Shown here: in pieces, positions 1 through 8,445 of the stretch
How the letters are laid out: each line of letters opens with the position of its first letter
Position numbering within the stretch: the stretch's first letter is position 1
Origin: Stenotrophomonas maltophilia
GTDB taxonomy: Bacteria; Pseudomonadota; Gammaproteobacteria; Xanthomonadales; Xanthomonadaceae
Assembly (NCBI RefSeq): GCF_025642255.1
Contig: NZ_CP106759.1
Span: 186,001-250,000, forward strand
DNA length: 64,000 bases
Reading direction: 5' to 3'
Program-made: the position numbers and the translations under genes
The notes under the pieces: model-generated
Seen by the model: the letters and a program-made list of their open reading frames with translations, nothing else
Databases searched by the model: none
What the model was told of the DNA's origin: nothing

Positions 1-1000
1 CGCAACCGACCAGCGCGCCACCGGGGAACACCGTCTTCGGCAGCGACAGCAGGCCGCCGGCGGTGATCGCACGCGCGCCGTAGCCGATGCGGGTACCGCC
101 TTCCAGGTGCTTGCGGATCTGCGGATGGGTCTTGAAGCGCTGGAATTCCTCGAACGGGCTCAGCCAGGGGTTCTTGTAGTCCAGGCCGACCACGTAGCCG
201 ATGGCGACCTTGCCGCCGTCGGCGTGGTAGAGGAACGCGCCGCCGTAGGTGTCGCTGTCCAGCGGCCAGCCGGCGGCGTGCACCACCAGGCCCGGCTCAT
301 GCCTGGCCGGGTCGATCTGCCACAGTTCCTTGATGCCGATGCCGTAGGCCTGCGGGTCCTTGCCTTCGTCCAGCTTGTAGCGGGCGATCAGCTGGCGGCC
401 GAGGTGGCCGCGCGCGCCTTCGGCGAAGACCGTGTACTTCGCATGCAGCGCCATGCCGCGCTCGAAGGCCGGGCCGATGCTGCCGTCCTTCTCGATGCCC
501 ATGTCGCCGGTGGCCACGCCGATCACTTCGCCGTTGTCGCCGTACAGCACCTCGGCGGCGGCGAAGCCGGGGAAGATCGCAACCTCCAGCGCCTCGGCCT
601 GCTGCGCCAGCCAGCGGGTCACTTCGCCCAGGCTGATGATGTAGTTGCCTTCGTTGTGGAAGCACTCCGGCAGCAGCGCATTGGGCGTGCTGCGCGACCC
701 GGTCTCGCTGAGGAACAGGAACTCGTCGCGGGTGACCTTCTGCTTCAGCGGTGCGCCGCGTTCGGCCCAGTCCGGGAACAGTTCGGTCAGGGCGCGCGGG
801 TCCATCACCGCACCGGACAGAACATGTGCACCGGGCTCGGAGCCCTTCTCCAGCACGCACACCGACAGTTCGCGGCCGGCTTCGATCGCACGCTGGCGCA
901 GGCGGATCGCGGTGGCCAGCCCGGCTGGGCCGGCACCGACGATCACCACGTCGAACTCCATTACTTCACGCGGGGGCAGGGCGTTGGCTTCAGCGCTCAT
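1..1000 (-). CDS. etfD: Electron transfer flavoprotein-ubiquinone oxidoreductase (partial, N-terminal part)
   Basis: This membrane-associated FAD and 4Fe-4S enzyme passes electrons from reduced electron transfer flavoprotein to ubiquinone, linking acyl-CoA dehydrogenases to the respiratory chain. The ATG at 1000 opens a frame without stops that runs off the left edge, giving 333 codons of a family usually about 550 residues long, so the iron-sulfur C-terminus lies outside. Residues 18-27 hold the FAD-binding segment VVIVGAGPAG. The stretches GAHVLSGAVMDPRAL and NEGNYIISLGEVTRWLAQQA are typical of ETF-QO. It is divergent from the glutaryl-CoA dehydrogenase gene, which uses the same electron route. 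The family assignment is firm; the gene is also known as etfQO. Confidence 0.93.
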   Translation of the reverse strand, partial: MSAEANALPPREVMEFDVVIVGAGPAGLATAIRLRQRAIEAGRELSVCVLEKGSEPGAHVLSGAVMDPRALTELFPDWAERGAPLKQKVTRDEFLFLSETGSRSTPNALLPECFHNEGNYIISLGEVTRWLAQQAEALEVAIFPGFAAAEVLYGDNGEVIGVATGDMGIEKDGSIGPAFERGMALHAKYTVFAEGARGHLGRQLIARYKLDEGKDPQAYGIGIKELWQIDPARHEPGLVVHAAGWPLDSDTYGGAFLYHADGGKVAIGYVVGLDYKNPWLSPFEEFQRFKTHPQIRKHLEGGTRIGYGARAITAGGLLSLPKTVFPGGALVGC

Positions 1001-1187
1001 CGATTGCATGACTCGTGGGTAGTGCCGGTAGCAGGGCCACCGGCGGTTGCCTGGAAATCGCGCGTGCAGCCACGGCGAAACGGTTGTTTGAATGTGTCAG
1101 GGTACCGGGACGGGCGTGATCGAGCTAGATCGCCGATGTTCACGTCGTGATTGCTGCAGTGCAGCGTACGCCTGCAGCCGGATGGGA

Positions 1188-1203
1188 GCCGACCTTGGTC
1201 GGC
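1188..1203. repeat. Short palindrome GCCGACC-TT-GGTCGGC
   Basis: A 7-bp perfect inverted repeat with a 2-base centre lies in the 256-base divergent gap between the ETF-QO and glutaryl-CoA dehydrogenase genes. The same core recurs at 2432-2508, 26198-26218 and 63083-63180, so it is a dispersed intergenic repeat rather than a private operator. I see no clear promoter in the rest of the gap. Confidence 0.6.
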
Positions 1204-1256
1204 ACGCGCTTCCCGGATGACCGACAATGGCCCGGTCCCGACTGCGTGTGAGTGCC

Positions 1257-2420
1257 ATGGCCCTGGATCCGTACGACCTGTTCGATGTCCGTTCCCTGCT
1301 CAGCGAGGAAGAGCGCGCAGTACAGGACAGCGTGGCGCGTTTCACCAACGAGCGCGTGCTGCCGATCATCGGCGATGCCTTCGACCAGGCGCGCTTCCCG
1401 GCCGAACTGGTACCGGAGATCGCATCGCTGGGCCTGCTGGGCGCGACACTGCCGGCCGAATACGGTGGCGGTGGCCTCGGCGCGGTCAGCTATGGCTTGA
1501 TCTGCCAGGAGCTGGAGCGCGGCGATTCGGGCCTGCGCAGCTTCGTTTCGGTGCAGAGCTCGCTGTGCATGTATCCCATCTACGCGTACGGCAGCGAGGA
1601 ACAGCGCCAGCAGTGGTTGCCGGCGATGGCACGCGGCGAACTGATCGGCTGCTTCGGCCTGACCGAGGCGCATGGGGGTTCCGACCCGGCCAGCATGAAG
1701 ACCCGCGCCGTGCGCGACGGCAGTGACTGGCGCATCAGCGGCAGCAAGATGTGGATCACCAGCGGCCCGGTGGCCGATCTGGCCATCGTCTGGGCACAGA
1801 CCGAGGACGGCATCCAGGGCTTCGTGCTGGAGAAGGGCATGGCCGGTTTCACCACGCAGGAAATCAAGCACAAGATGAGCCTGCGCGCCTCGTTGACCGG
1901 CGCGCTGTTCTTCGACGATGTGCGCGTGCCCGACAGCCACCGCCTGCCCAACGTGAAAGGCCTGAAGGGGCCGCTCGGGTGCCTGACCCAGGCGCGTTAC
2001 GGGATCAGCTGGGGCCCGATCGGCGCGGCCATCGCCTGCCTGGATGAAGCGCTGGGCTACGCCAAGGAGCGCGTGCTGTTCGGCCGCCCGCTGGCCGCCA
2101 CCCAGAGCGCGCAGATCAAGCTGGCGGAAATGGCCCGCCGCATCACCACCGCCCAGCTGCTGGCCCTGCAACTGGGCCGGCTGAAGGAAGCCGGCCAGCT
2201 GCAGCCGCAGCAGGTCAGCCTGGCCAAGTGGAACAACTGCCGCATGGCCATCGACATCGCCCGCGAGTGTCGCGATCTGCTCGGTGGGGCTGGCATCACC
2301 ACCGAACACGTGGCGATCCGGCACGCGCTGAACCTCGAATCGGTGATCACCTATGAAGGCACCGAGACCGTGCACCAGCTGGTGATTGGCCGCGAACTGA
2401 CCGGCATCAACGCGTTCTGA
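1257..2420 (+). CDS. gcdH: Glutaryl-CoA dehydrogenase (acyl-CoA dehydrogenase family)
   Basis: The 387-residue flavoenzyme oxidises and decarboxylates glutaryl-CoA to crotonyl-CoA in lysine and tryptophan breakdown, giving its electrons to ETF. The FAD and substrate signature GCFGLTEAHGGSDPASMKT and the C-terminal YEGTETVHQLVIGRELTGI with the probable catalytic base Glu367 match GcdH rather than short- or medium-chain dehydrogenases. I chose the ATG at 1257 because the protein then begins a few residues before the conserved helix (PYDLFDVRSLLSEEE). The frame is open back to 1227, which would only add ten unconserved residues. It is divergent from the ETF-QO gene, its expected electron acceptor partner. 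Confidence 0.93.
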   Translation: MALDPYDLFDVRSLLSEEERAVQDSVARFTNERVLPIIGDAFDQARFPAELVPEIASLGLLGATLPAEYGGGGLGAVSYGLICQELERGDSGLRSFVSVQSSLCMYPIYAYGSEEQRQQWLPAMARGELIGCFGLTEAHGGSDPASMKTRAVRDGSDWRISGSKMWITSGPVADLAIVWAQTEDGIQGFVLEKGMAGFTTQEIKHKMSLRASLTGALFFDDVRVPDSHRLPNVKGLKGPLGCLTQARYGISWGPIGAAIACLDEALGYAKERVLFGRPLAATQSAQIKLAEMARRITTAQLLALQLGRLKEAGQLQPQQVSLAKWNNCRMAIDIARECRDLLGGAGITTEHVAIRHALNLESVITYEGTETVHQLVIGRELTGINAF

Positions 2421-2431
2421 CAGCGGGTTCC

Positions 2432-2553
2432 GGTGGGTGCCAACCTTGGTCGGCACATTTCTTCGGCGCGCATCCGGGCATCGGTGCGGACCAAGGTCCG
2501 CACCCACCATAAGCAGGTCACACGTACGTGTAGAGCCGAGCCCATGCTCGGCT
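2432..2553. repeat. Composite repeat: GTGCCGACC-type palindromes plus a SMAG element
   Basis: Between gcdH and trmL, GGTGGGTGC at 2432-2440 pairs with GCACCCACC at 2500-2508 and encloses two smaller palindromes, AACCTTGGT with TCGGC and GTGCGGACC-AA-GGTCCGCAC. It is followed by a GTAG-type SMAG hairpin at 2530-2553 (GTAGAGCCGAG-CCCATG-CTCGGCT). The unit lies after two genes that face each other, where a bidirectional terminator would be useful, but no T-tract follows. Confidence 0.7.
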
Positions 2554-2561
2554 GCTTCCTC

Positions 2562-3041
2562 TCACGCGCCGCCGGCAAACCCGTGCTGCCGCCAGGCTTC
2601 ATACATCACCACGGCAACGGTGTTGGAAAGATTGAGGCTGCGGTTGTCCGGCCGCATCGGCAGGCGCAGGCGCCGGCCCTCCGGCAAGGCATCGAGCACA
2701 TCCTGCGGCAGGCCGCGGCTTTCCGGGCCGAACAGGAAGGCGTCGCCCTCTTCAAAGGCCACGCTGTCGTAGCGCACGCTGGCGCGGGTACTGAGTGCGA
2801 ACAACCGATTCGGTGCGATCCGCGCCAGCGCGGTGTCCAGATCCGGATGCACCTGCAGGCGCGAGTACTCGTGGTAGTCCAGGCCGGCGCGCTTGAGCTG
2901 CTTGTCTTCCAGTGCGAAGCCGAGTGGCTCGACCAGGTGCAGCTGCGCGCCGGTGTTGGCGCAGAGCCGGATCACATTGCCCGTGTTGGGCGGGATTTCC
3001 GGTTGGAACAGGATCACGTGGAACTGGGGTGCGGCATTCAT
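2562..3041 (-). CDS. trmL: tRNA (cytidine/uridine-34-2'-O)-methyltransferase TrmL
   Basis: This SPOUT methyltransferase adds a 2'-O-methyl group to the wobble nucleotide of leucine tRNAs, using SAM. The 159-residue length is standard for TrmL. Near the N-terminus PEIPPNTGNVIRLCANTG is the family motif, and the trefoil-knot SAM-binding elements are LFGPESRGLP and IRPDNRSLNLSN-like (LRLPMRPDNRSLNLSNTVAV). I chose the ATG at 3041 because the longer frame to 3104 adds 21 unconserved residues encoded in repeat-like DNA. It is convergent with gcdH, across a repeat-filled gap. Confidence 0.92.
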   Translation of the reverse strand: MNAAPQFHVILFQPEIPPNTGNVIRLCANTGAQLHLVEPLGFALEDKQLKRAGLDYHEYSRLQVHPDLDTALARIAPNRLFALSTRASVRYDSVAFEEGDAFLFGPESRGLPQDVLDALPEGRRLRLPMRPDNRSLNLSNTVAVVMYEAWRQHGFAGGA

Positions 3042-3107
3042 CGGCGCAGTGTACCTGCGACGGCTGCCAGTACGGCGCACGCCCTGCCAGGGCAGGGCGG
3101 GCACCGC

Positions 3108-3584
3108 TTACGGGCGCAGCAGGACCTGGGCGGTTTCGGTGGCCAGGGCTTGCAGGTCGGCTGCGCTCGGACGCACCTGCAGGGTCGGCAGGTTGACGAT
3201 GACCGAGTTGGCGACGTTGGTGGCGGCGGCGGCCAGGGTGGCGGCGTAGCGCTGGGCTTCCAGTTCGGCGGCCAGGGCAACGCGCTGTTCCAGGCTCGGG
3301 CGCACTTCCACCGCGGCCAGGGTGGTGATCGGCAGGGCGGCGGCGACCGGGGCGGCGGTGAAGCCGTCGCGTTCGGCCAGCTGCTCGGCGCTCGGCCGCA
3401 CTTCCACGGTGGCCAGGGTCGGGATGCTGCTGGCGCGTTCCCAGGCCTGCTGGGCCAGCTGGTCGGCGGCCGGGCGAACCTGCACGGTGTCCAGGGTCTT
3501 GATGGATTCGGAGGCCTGCACCGACGAAACAACCGCGGTGCCGGCGATCAGGGCGATGGCGATGGCAATGGTCTTGGCGTTCAT
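3108..3584 (-). CDS. Secreted protein with four VRP-motif repeats, function unknown
   Basis: The 158-residue product has a signal peptide (hydrophobic residues 5-20, probable cleavage after SSVQA at 24). The mature part consists mostly of four degenerate repeats built on TL-x-T/A-V-x-VRPS/A-x-x-x-L, at about residues 30-43, 56-69, 88-101 and 131-144. Spacing between the VRP tripeptides grows from 26 to 32 to 43 residues. I see no enzyme motif, cysteine or lipobox. The periplasmic or extracellular location and repeat structure are read from sequence; the function is unknown. The 66 bases between it and trmL show no terminator, so trmL may be cotranscribed behind it. Confidence 0.8.
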   Translation of the reverse strand: MNAKTIAIAIALIAGTAVVSSVQASESIKTLDTVQVRPAADQLAQQAWERASSIPTLATVEVRPSAEQLAERDGFTAAPVAAALPITTLAAVEVRPSLEQRVALAAELEAQRYAATLAAAATNVANSVIVNLPTLQVRPSAADLQALATETAQVLLRP

Positions 3585-3999
3585 GACGGGGCCTGTTTAG
3601 TGTTGTTGAGCGGTGGTGTGGTAGTAAGGTAGAACACCAATTCGGGGGATGCAAGGGAAATTTTCGATTTCTTGCATTTGTTCAGTCTTCAGTCAGCTTT
3701 TGTCTGAAGCCCTTCTTGGCGCAGGAAGTACCAAGCAAACCCCGTGCCAACTTTTAATCATTGATTTGAAAGGGTTTTTATCCCGTCGGAAAGTGTCCGC
3801 GGGGCGGACACCTGTCCATCCGAGGGGACGCGGACACTGTCCGGACGCAGGGGCGGGGGAGACGTGACTGCTGTCGGGGGCCGCCGACAAGGCCCTGAAC
3901 GGCTGCGAGGGCAAACACCCCCAGTGACTGCTGGCGGATTCCGGGCACCGGATGGGCACGCTAGGATCGGGCTTCACCAACGTGACCAAGGATCCGGAA
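3585..3999. other. 415-base divergent intergenic region with an AT-rich block and a hairpin
   Basis: The half next to the VRP-repeat gene is unusually AT-rich for this genome (about 3640-3790), as expected for promoters. A perfect 8-bp inverted repeat, GTGTCCGC-GGG-GCGGACAC, lies at 3793-3811, and GGACA/TGTCC half-sites recur to about 3845. Because it sits between divergent genes and has no T-tract, I favour a regulatory site over a terminator. No RNA gene is evident. Confidence 0.45.
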
Positions 4000-6849
4000 A
4001 TGTCTCTCGCCCTGCGCCCGCGTGCTGCACTGCTCGCTGTTGCCCTCAGCACTGCCCTGGGCACGCTCGCGCCCACTCCTGCACTGGCGGCCAAGACGGT
4101 CACGCCGGCCAAGGTCGATATTCCGTTCGAGCAGTTCACCCTGCCCAACGGGCTGCGCGTGATCGTGCATACCGATCGCAAGGCGCCGATCGTGGCGGTC
4201 AACGTCTGGTATCACGTCGGCAGCAAGGACGAGCCTGCGGGCCGCACCGGTTTCGCCCACCTGTTCGAACACCTGATGTTCCAGAGCAGCGAAAACCACG
4301 ACGGCGAGTATTTCGAACCGTTCAAGCAGGTGGGTGCCACCGGCCAGAACGGCACCACCAATACCGATCGCACCAATTACTTCGAGAACGTGCCGACCAC
4401 CGCGCTGGACATGGCGCTGTGGATGGAGTCGGACCGCATGGGCCATCTGCTCGGTGCGATCAACCAGGCGGCGCTGGACGAGCAGCGTGGCGTGGTGCAG
4501 AACGAGAAGCGCCAGGGCGAGAACCAGCCCTACGGCCAGGCCTGGGAGAAGCTCAACCGTGCGATGTACCCGGCCGGCCACCCGTATCACCACAGCGTGA
4601 TCGGCTCGATGAACGACCTCAACGCGGCCTCGCTGGATGACGTCAAGACCTGGTTCCGCACCTGGTATGGCCCGAACAACGCGGTGCTGGTGCTGGCGGG
4701 CGATATCGACGTGGCCACCGCCAAGGAGAAGGTGGCCCGTTACTTCGGCAGCATCCCGGCCGGTCCGAGCATGGCGCAGCCGAAGGTCGACGTGGCCAAG
4801 CGCCCGGCCGACACCCGCGAGACGATGACCGACAAGGTGCCGCAGTCGCGCATCTACCGCGCCTGGAACGTGCCGCAGGTCGGCACCACCGACGTCGACC
4901 AGCTGCAGCTGCTGGCCTATGTGCTCGGCGGCGCCAAGTCCTCGCGCCTGAGCCAGCGACTGCAGCACCAGGACAAGCTGGTGGACAACATCAGCGCCGG
5001 CGCCTACGCCTCGCAGCTGGGTTCCAACTTCATCGTCATGGCCACGGTGAAGCAGGGCCAGGATCCGGCCAAGGTCGAGAAGATCATCGACGAAGAACTG
5101 GACCGGTTGATCAAGGAGGGCCCCACGGCCGACGAGCTGGCGCGTGCCAAGACCGGCTCGCGCGCAGCGTTCATCCGCGGCATCGAGCGCATCGGTGGTT
5201 TCGGTGGCAAGGCCGACGCACTGGCCGAATGCGCGGTCTACACTGGCGACCCGGGCTGCTTCCGCACGTCGCTGGCCAACATCGACAAGGCGACCGCGGC
5301 CGACCTGAAGCGCCTGGGCGCACAGTGGCTGGACGTCGGCAGCCACACGCTGGTGGTCGAACCGGGCGAGCGCGTGGCGCTGAAGGAAGATCCCTCACAG
5401 GCGCCGAAGCCGTTCAACGTGCCGGCGGTGGACCCGAAGTACAGCACTCTGCCGGAGCAGGTGGACCGCAAGGCCGGCGTGCCGCAGACCCGTGAATTCC
5501 CGCAGCTGAAGTTCCCCGCCCTGCAGCGCGCCACGCTGAAGAACGGCACCCAGGTGGTGCTGGCCGAGCGCCACGAGATTCCGGTGGTGCAGTTCAGCTA
5601 CCAGTTCCCGGGTGGCTTCACCGCCGACCAGGGCCGCAAGCCGGGCACCGCCAACTTCACCATGAACCTGATGACCGAAGGCGCCGGCAAGCTCGGCTCG
5701 CTGGCCTTCGCCGATGCCGCCGATGCGCTGGGTGCAAGCCTGGACGCCGGTGCCGGCCTGGATTCGGTGACCGTGGACCTGTCGGCACTGAAGGAGAACC
5801 TGGTGCCATCGCTGGCCCTGTACCGCGATCTGCTGCGCGAGCCGCGCTTCGAACAGGCCGAGATCGACCGGGTCAAGGCCACCTGGATCGCCGGCATCCA
5901 GCAGGAGAAGGTCAACCCGAACGCGGTGGCCATGCGCGTGCTGCCGCCGCTGCTGTACGGCAAAGGCCATCCGTACGCCATTCCGTTCACTGGCAGCGGC
6001 GATGAAGCGGCCATCAGCAGCCTCACCCGCGAGGACCTGGTCGACTTCCACCGCGACTGGCTGCGCCCGCAGGATGGCACCCTGATCGTGGTTGGCGATA
6101 CCACGCTGGCCGAGATCGTGCCCCTGCTGGACAAGCAGCTGGGCGACTGGAAGGCCACGGGCGATGCGCCGCAGGTGAAGGCGGCCACCGATGTGGCGCT
6201 GCCGAAGGGCCCGCGCGTGTTCCTGATCGATCAGCCGGGTGCGGTGCAGGCAAACCTGTTCGCCGGCCAGGTGGTGCCGCCGTCCAGTGACGCCAGCTCG
6301 ACCCGCTTCGATATCGCCAACGGTGTGATCGGCGGTGACTTCACCTCGCGCCTGAACATGAACCTGCGCGAGGACAAGCACTGGTCCTATGGCGCGCGCA
6401 GCAGTGCGCCGAACTCGGTCGGACAGCGGCCGTGGGCGGCCAGTGCCCCCGTGCAGATCGACAAGACCGGCCCGGCGCTGGCCGAGATGCAGAAGGAAAT
6501 CGTCGAGTTCAGCACGGGCAGCAAGCCGGCCACCGCTGCCGAGGTCAACCGCATCCGCAACATCCAGACGCTGAGCCTGCCGGGCGCCTATGAGACCGCC
6601 AGTGCGGTCGCCGCGACCATCAGCAGCATCGTGCAGTTCAAGCGGCCGGATGACTATGTGCTGCGTCGCAAGGCCGAGATCGAGGCGATGACGCCGGCCC
6701 AGGTGCAGCAGGCTGCGGCCGAGATCAAGCCGCAGGCGCTGACCTGGGTAGTGGTGGGCGACCTCAAGCAGACCGAGGCGGCCGTGCGCGCGCTGAACCT
6801 GGGCGAGGTGACCGTGCTGGATGCCGAAGGCAAGCCGGTCAAGAAGTAA
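4000..6849 (+). CDS. Periplasmic two-domain M16 family zinc peptidase (pitrilysin/insulinase type)
   Basis: The 949-residue product has a signal peptide (to about ALAA at 28-31) and two M16 halves. The first half, about residues 45-480, carries the inverted zinc motif HLFEH at 87-91, with the third ligand expected in the downstream EQRGVVQNEKRQ region. The second half, about 510-940, is homologous but has NFTMNLMTEG where the zinc site would be, so only the N-terminal half should be catalytic, as is usual for this family. I chose the ATG at 4000 because AAGGA precedes it and the signal peptide starts there; the frame opens at 3952. The substrate is unknown, probably periplasmic peptides. Confidence 0.9.
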   Translation: MSLALRPRAALLAVALSTALGTLAPTPALAAKTVTPAKVDIPFEQFTLPNGLRVIVHTDRKAPIVAVNVWYHVGSKDEPAGRTGFAHLFEHLMFQSSENHDGEYFEPFKQVGATGQNGTTNTDRTNYFENVPTTALDMALWMESDRMGHLLGAINQAALDEQRGVVQNEKRQGENQPYGQAWEKLNRAMYPAGHPYHHSVIGSMNDLNAASLDDVKTWFRTWYGPNNAVLVLAGDIDVATAKEKVARYFGSIPAGPSMAQPKVDVAKRPADTRETMTDKVPQSRIYRAWNVPQVGTTDVDQLQLLAYVLGGAKSSRLSQRLQHQDKLVDNISAGAYASQLGSNFIVMATVKQGQDPAKVEKIIDEELDRLIKEGPTADELARAKTGSRAAFIRGIERIGGFGGKADALAECAVYTGDPGCFRTSLANIDKATAADLKRLGAQWLDVGSHTLVVEPGERVALKEDPSQAPKPFNVPAVDPKYSTLPEQVDRKAGVPQTREFPQLKFPALQRATLKNGTQVVLAERHEIPVVQFSYQFPGGFTADQGRKPGTANFTMNLMTEGAGKLGSLAFADAADALGASLDAGAGLDSVTVDLSALKENLVPSLALYRDLLREPRFEQAEIDRVKATWIAGIQQEKVNPNAVAMRVLPPLLYGKGHPYAIPFTGSGDEAAISSLTREDLVDFHRDWLRPQDGTLIVVGDTTLAEIVPLLDKQLGDWKATGDAPQVKAATDVALPKGPRVFLIDQPGAVQANLFAGQVVPPSSDASSTRFDIANGVIGGDFTSRLNMNLREDKHWSYGARSSAPNSVGQRPWAASAPVQIDKTGPALAEMQKEIVEFSTGSKPATAAEVNRIRNIQTLSLPGAYETASAVAATISSIVQFKRPDDYVLRRKAEIEAMTPAQVQQAAAEIKPQALTWVVVGDLKQTEAAVRALNLGEVTVLDAEGKPVKK

Positions 6850-6854
6850 GGGAC

Positions 6855-6882
6855 AGGCCTGCCCGCCACGGCGGGCAGGCCT
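6855..6882. terminator. Perfect 12-bp hairpin after the M16 peptidase gene
   Basis: AGGCCTGCCCGC-CACG-GCGGGCAGGCCT starts five bases after the stop codon. The stem is long and GC-rich but no T-run follows, so it may be a 3'-end stabiliser or a weak terminator. Confidence 0.55.
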
Positions 6883-6946
6883 CCCGGCTACCCTCGATTC
6901 AGGCGGTTCAGGCAGAATCCCCCTCATACCCTTCCAGGATCTGCCC

Positions 6947-7264
6947 ATGCGCGTTCTGCTGCTTTCCTCCCTGCTGCTCACCGTCACCGCCTGTACCTGG
7001 GTGCCGATCGAACCGGCCGGGAAGACCGTCCGCGTGCTGCCGGCCGGGCCGGCGCCGACCGGCTGCATCACCAAGGGCGAGGTGGTGGTCACCGTGAAGA
7101 GCAAGGTCGGCTTCTACAACCGCAACCCGCTGCGCGTGCAGGAAGAACTGGAAACGCTGGCCCGCAACGAGGCCCCCAGCGCCGGCGCCAATGCCGTACA
7201 GGCCGCCGCACCGCCTGCCGATGGCAGCCAGCGCTTTGCCGCCTTCCAGTGCCCGCCGCGCTGA
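6947..7264 (+). CDS. DUF4156 family outer-membrane lipoprotein
   Basis: The 105-residue protein begins with a lipoprotein signal (hydrophobic LLLSSLLLTVTAC; lipid-attached Cys at 13). The rest, with TGCITKGEVVVTVK, the basic FYNRNPLRVQEELETLARNEA and a final FQC, matches the DUF4156 family of small enterobacterial and xanthomonad lipoproteins. Cysteines in the mature part could form a disulfide in the periplasm. The function is unknown. I chose the ATG at 6947 because the lipobox needs this start; the frame extends back into the M16 gene without meaning. Confidence 0.82.
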   Translation: MRVLLLSSLLLTVTACTWVPIEPAGKTVRVLPAGPAPTGCITKGEVVVTVKSKVGFYNRNPLRVQEELETLARNEAPSAGANAVQAAAPPADGSQRFAAFQCPPR

Positions 7265-7322
7265 ATCCTTCACCATACGGGCAAGCCTGAATTCGTAAAG
7301 ATGCGGTGAAGGCCCGGGGGGT

Positions 7323-7330
7323 TATAGAAT
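7323..7330 (+). promoter_or_regulatory. Possible -10 element of the oleA promoter
   Basis: TATAGAAT lies 38 bases before the oleA ATG in an otherwise GC-rich gap. A convincing -35 hexamer at the right distance is missing, so this is tentative. Confidence 0.3.
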
Positions 7331-7367
7331 AGCGCCCCCTTTTGCCTGAGCCTTGGCGCTAACCTCG

Positions 7368-8384
7368 ATGCTCTTCAAGAATGTCTCGATCGCCGGCCTG
7401 GCACACGTCGATGCGCCTCATACGCTGACGACGAAGGAAATCAACGAACGCCTGCAGCCGACGCTGGACCGGCTGGGCATCCGCACCGACGTGCTCGGCG
7501 ATATCGCCGGCATCCACGCCCGCCGCCTGTGGGACAACGGCGTGCTGGCCTCGGACGCGGCCACCATGGCCGGTCGCAAGGCACTGGAAGATGCCGGCAT
7601 CGAAGCCACCCAGGTCGGCCTGCTGGTCAATACCTCGGTCAGCCGCGACTACCTGGAGCCGTCCACGGCCTCCATCGTCTCGGGCAATCTGGGTGTCAGC
7701 GACGAATGCATGACGTTCGATGTCGCAAATGCCTGCCTGGCCTTCATCAACGGCATGGACATCGCAGCGCGCATGATCGAGCGCGGTGACATCGACTATG
7801 CGCTGGTGGTGGATGGCGAAACCGCCAACCTGGTGTACGAGAAGACGCTGGAGCGCATGACCGCACCGGACGTCACCGCCGACGATTTCCGCAACGAACT
7901 GGCGGCGCTGACCACCGGTTCGGGCGCTGCCGCGATGGTGATGGCGCGCTCGGAACTGGTGCCGGATGCCCCGCGCTACAAGGGCGGCGTCACCCGTTCG
8001 GCGACCGAATGGAACCAGCTGTGCCTGGGCAACCTGGACCGCATGGTGACCGACACCCGCCTGCTGCTGATCGAAGGCATCAAGCTGGCGCAGAAGACCT
8101 TCACTGCGGCCAAGATCGCGCTGGGCTGGGCGGTGGAAGAACTGGACCAGTTCGTCATCCACCAGGTCAGCCAGCCGCACACCGCAGCGTTCATCAAGAA
8201 CTTCGGCATCGACCCGAAGAAGGTCATGACCATCTTCGGCGAGCACGGCAACATCGGCCCGGCGTCGGTACCGATCGTGCTGAGCAAGCTCAAGCAGCTG
8301 GGCAAGCTGAAGAAGGGTGATCGCATCGCGCTTCTGGGCATCGGCTCGGGCCTGAACTGCTCGATGGCCGAAGTGGTCTGGTAA
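7368..8384 (+). CDS. oleA: OleA, acyl-CoA head-to-head condensing thiolase
   Basis: OleA joins two fatty acyl-CoAs by a non-decarboxylative Claisen condensation to a 2-alkyl-3-ketoacid, the first step of long-chain olefin synthesis. The product has 338 residues, and most of it matches the X. campestris protein as I remember it. The active-site cysteine is in FDVANACLAF (Cys123), the base Glu97 in RDYLEPST, and the His and Asn of the FabH-like site are in VIHQVSQPH and GEHGNIGPAS. The ATG at 7368 is preferred over a TTG at 7353. An intrinsic terminator separates it from oleB, which suggests the cluster is not one simple transcript. Confidence 0.96.
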   Translation: MLFKNVSIAGLAHVDAPHTLTTKEINERLQPTLDRLGIRTDVLGDIAGIHARRLWDNGVLASDAATMAGRKALEDAGIEATQVGLLVNTSVSRDYLEPSTASIVSGNLGVSDECMTFDVANACLAFINGMDIAARMIERGDIDYALVVDGETANLVYEKTLERMTAPDVTADDFRNELAALTTGSGAAAMVMARSELVPDAPRYKGGVTRSATEWNQLCLGNLDRMVTDTRLLLIEGIKLAQKTFTAAKIALGWAVEELDQFVIHQVSQPHTAAFIKNFGIDPKKVMTIFGEHGNIGPASVPIVLSKLKQLGKLKKGDRIALLGIGSGLNCSMAEVVW

Positions 8385-8407
8385 ACAGACCCCTGCGTTG
8401 AATCCTG

Positions 8408-8431
8408 GGGCCGGTACTACCGGCCCTTTTT
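8408..8431 (+). terminator. Intrinsic terminator between oleA and oleB
   Basis: The perfect 8-bp stem GGGCCGGT-ACT-ACCGGCCC is followed directly by TTTTT. It is a canonical rho-independent terminator, only 24 bases after the oleA stop and 15 before the oleB start, so oleB expression requires read-through or another promoter. Confidence 0.8.
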
Positions 8432-8445
8432 ACAGGTGCGACCCG

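Noticed and set aside
2433..3632. A 399-codon plus-strand open frame opposite trmL and the VRP-repeat gene
   Set aside because: It is rich in Gly, His and Gln and starts in a repeat. The minus-strand genes explain the region.
5395..7104. Minus-strand open frames opposite the M16 peptidase gene
   Set aside because: They cover conserved M16 coding sequence and lack any start signal or domain.
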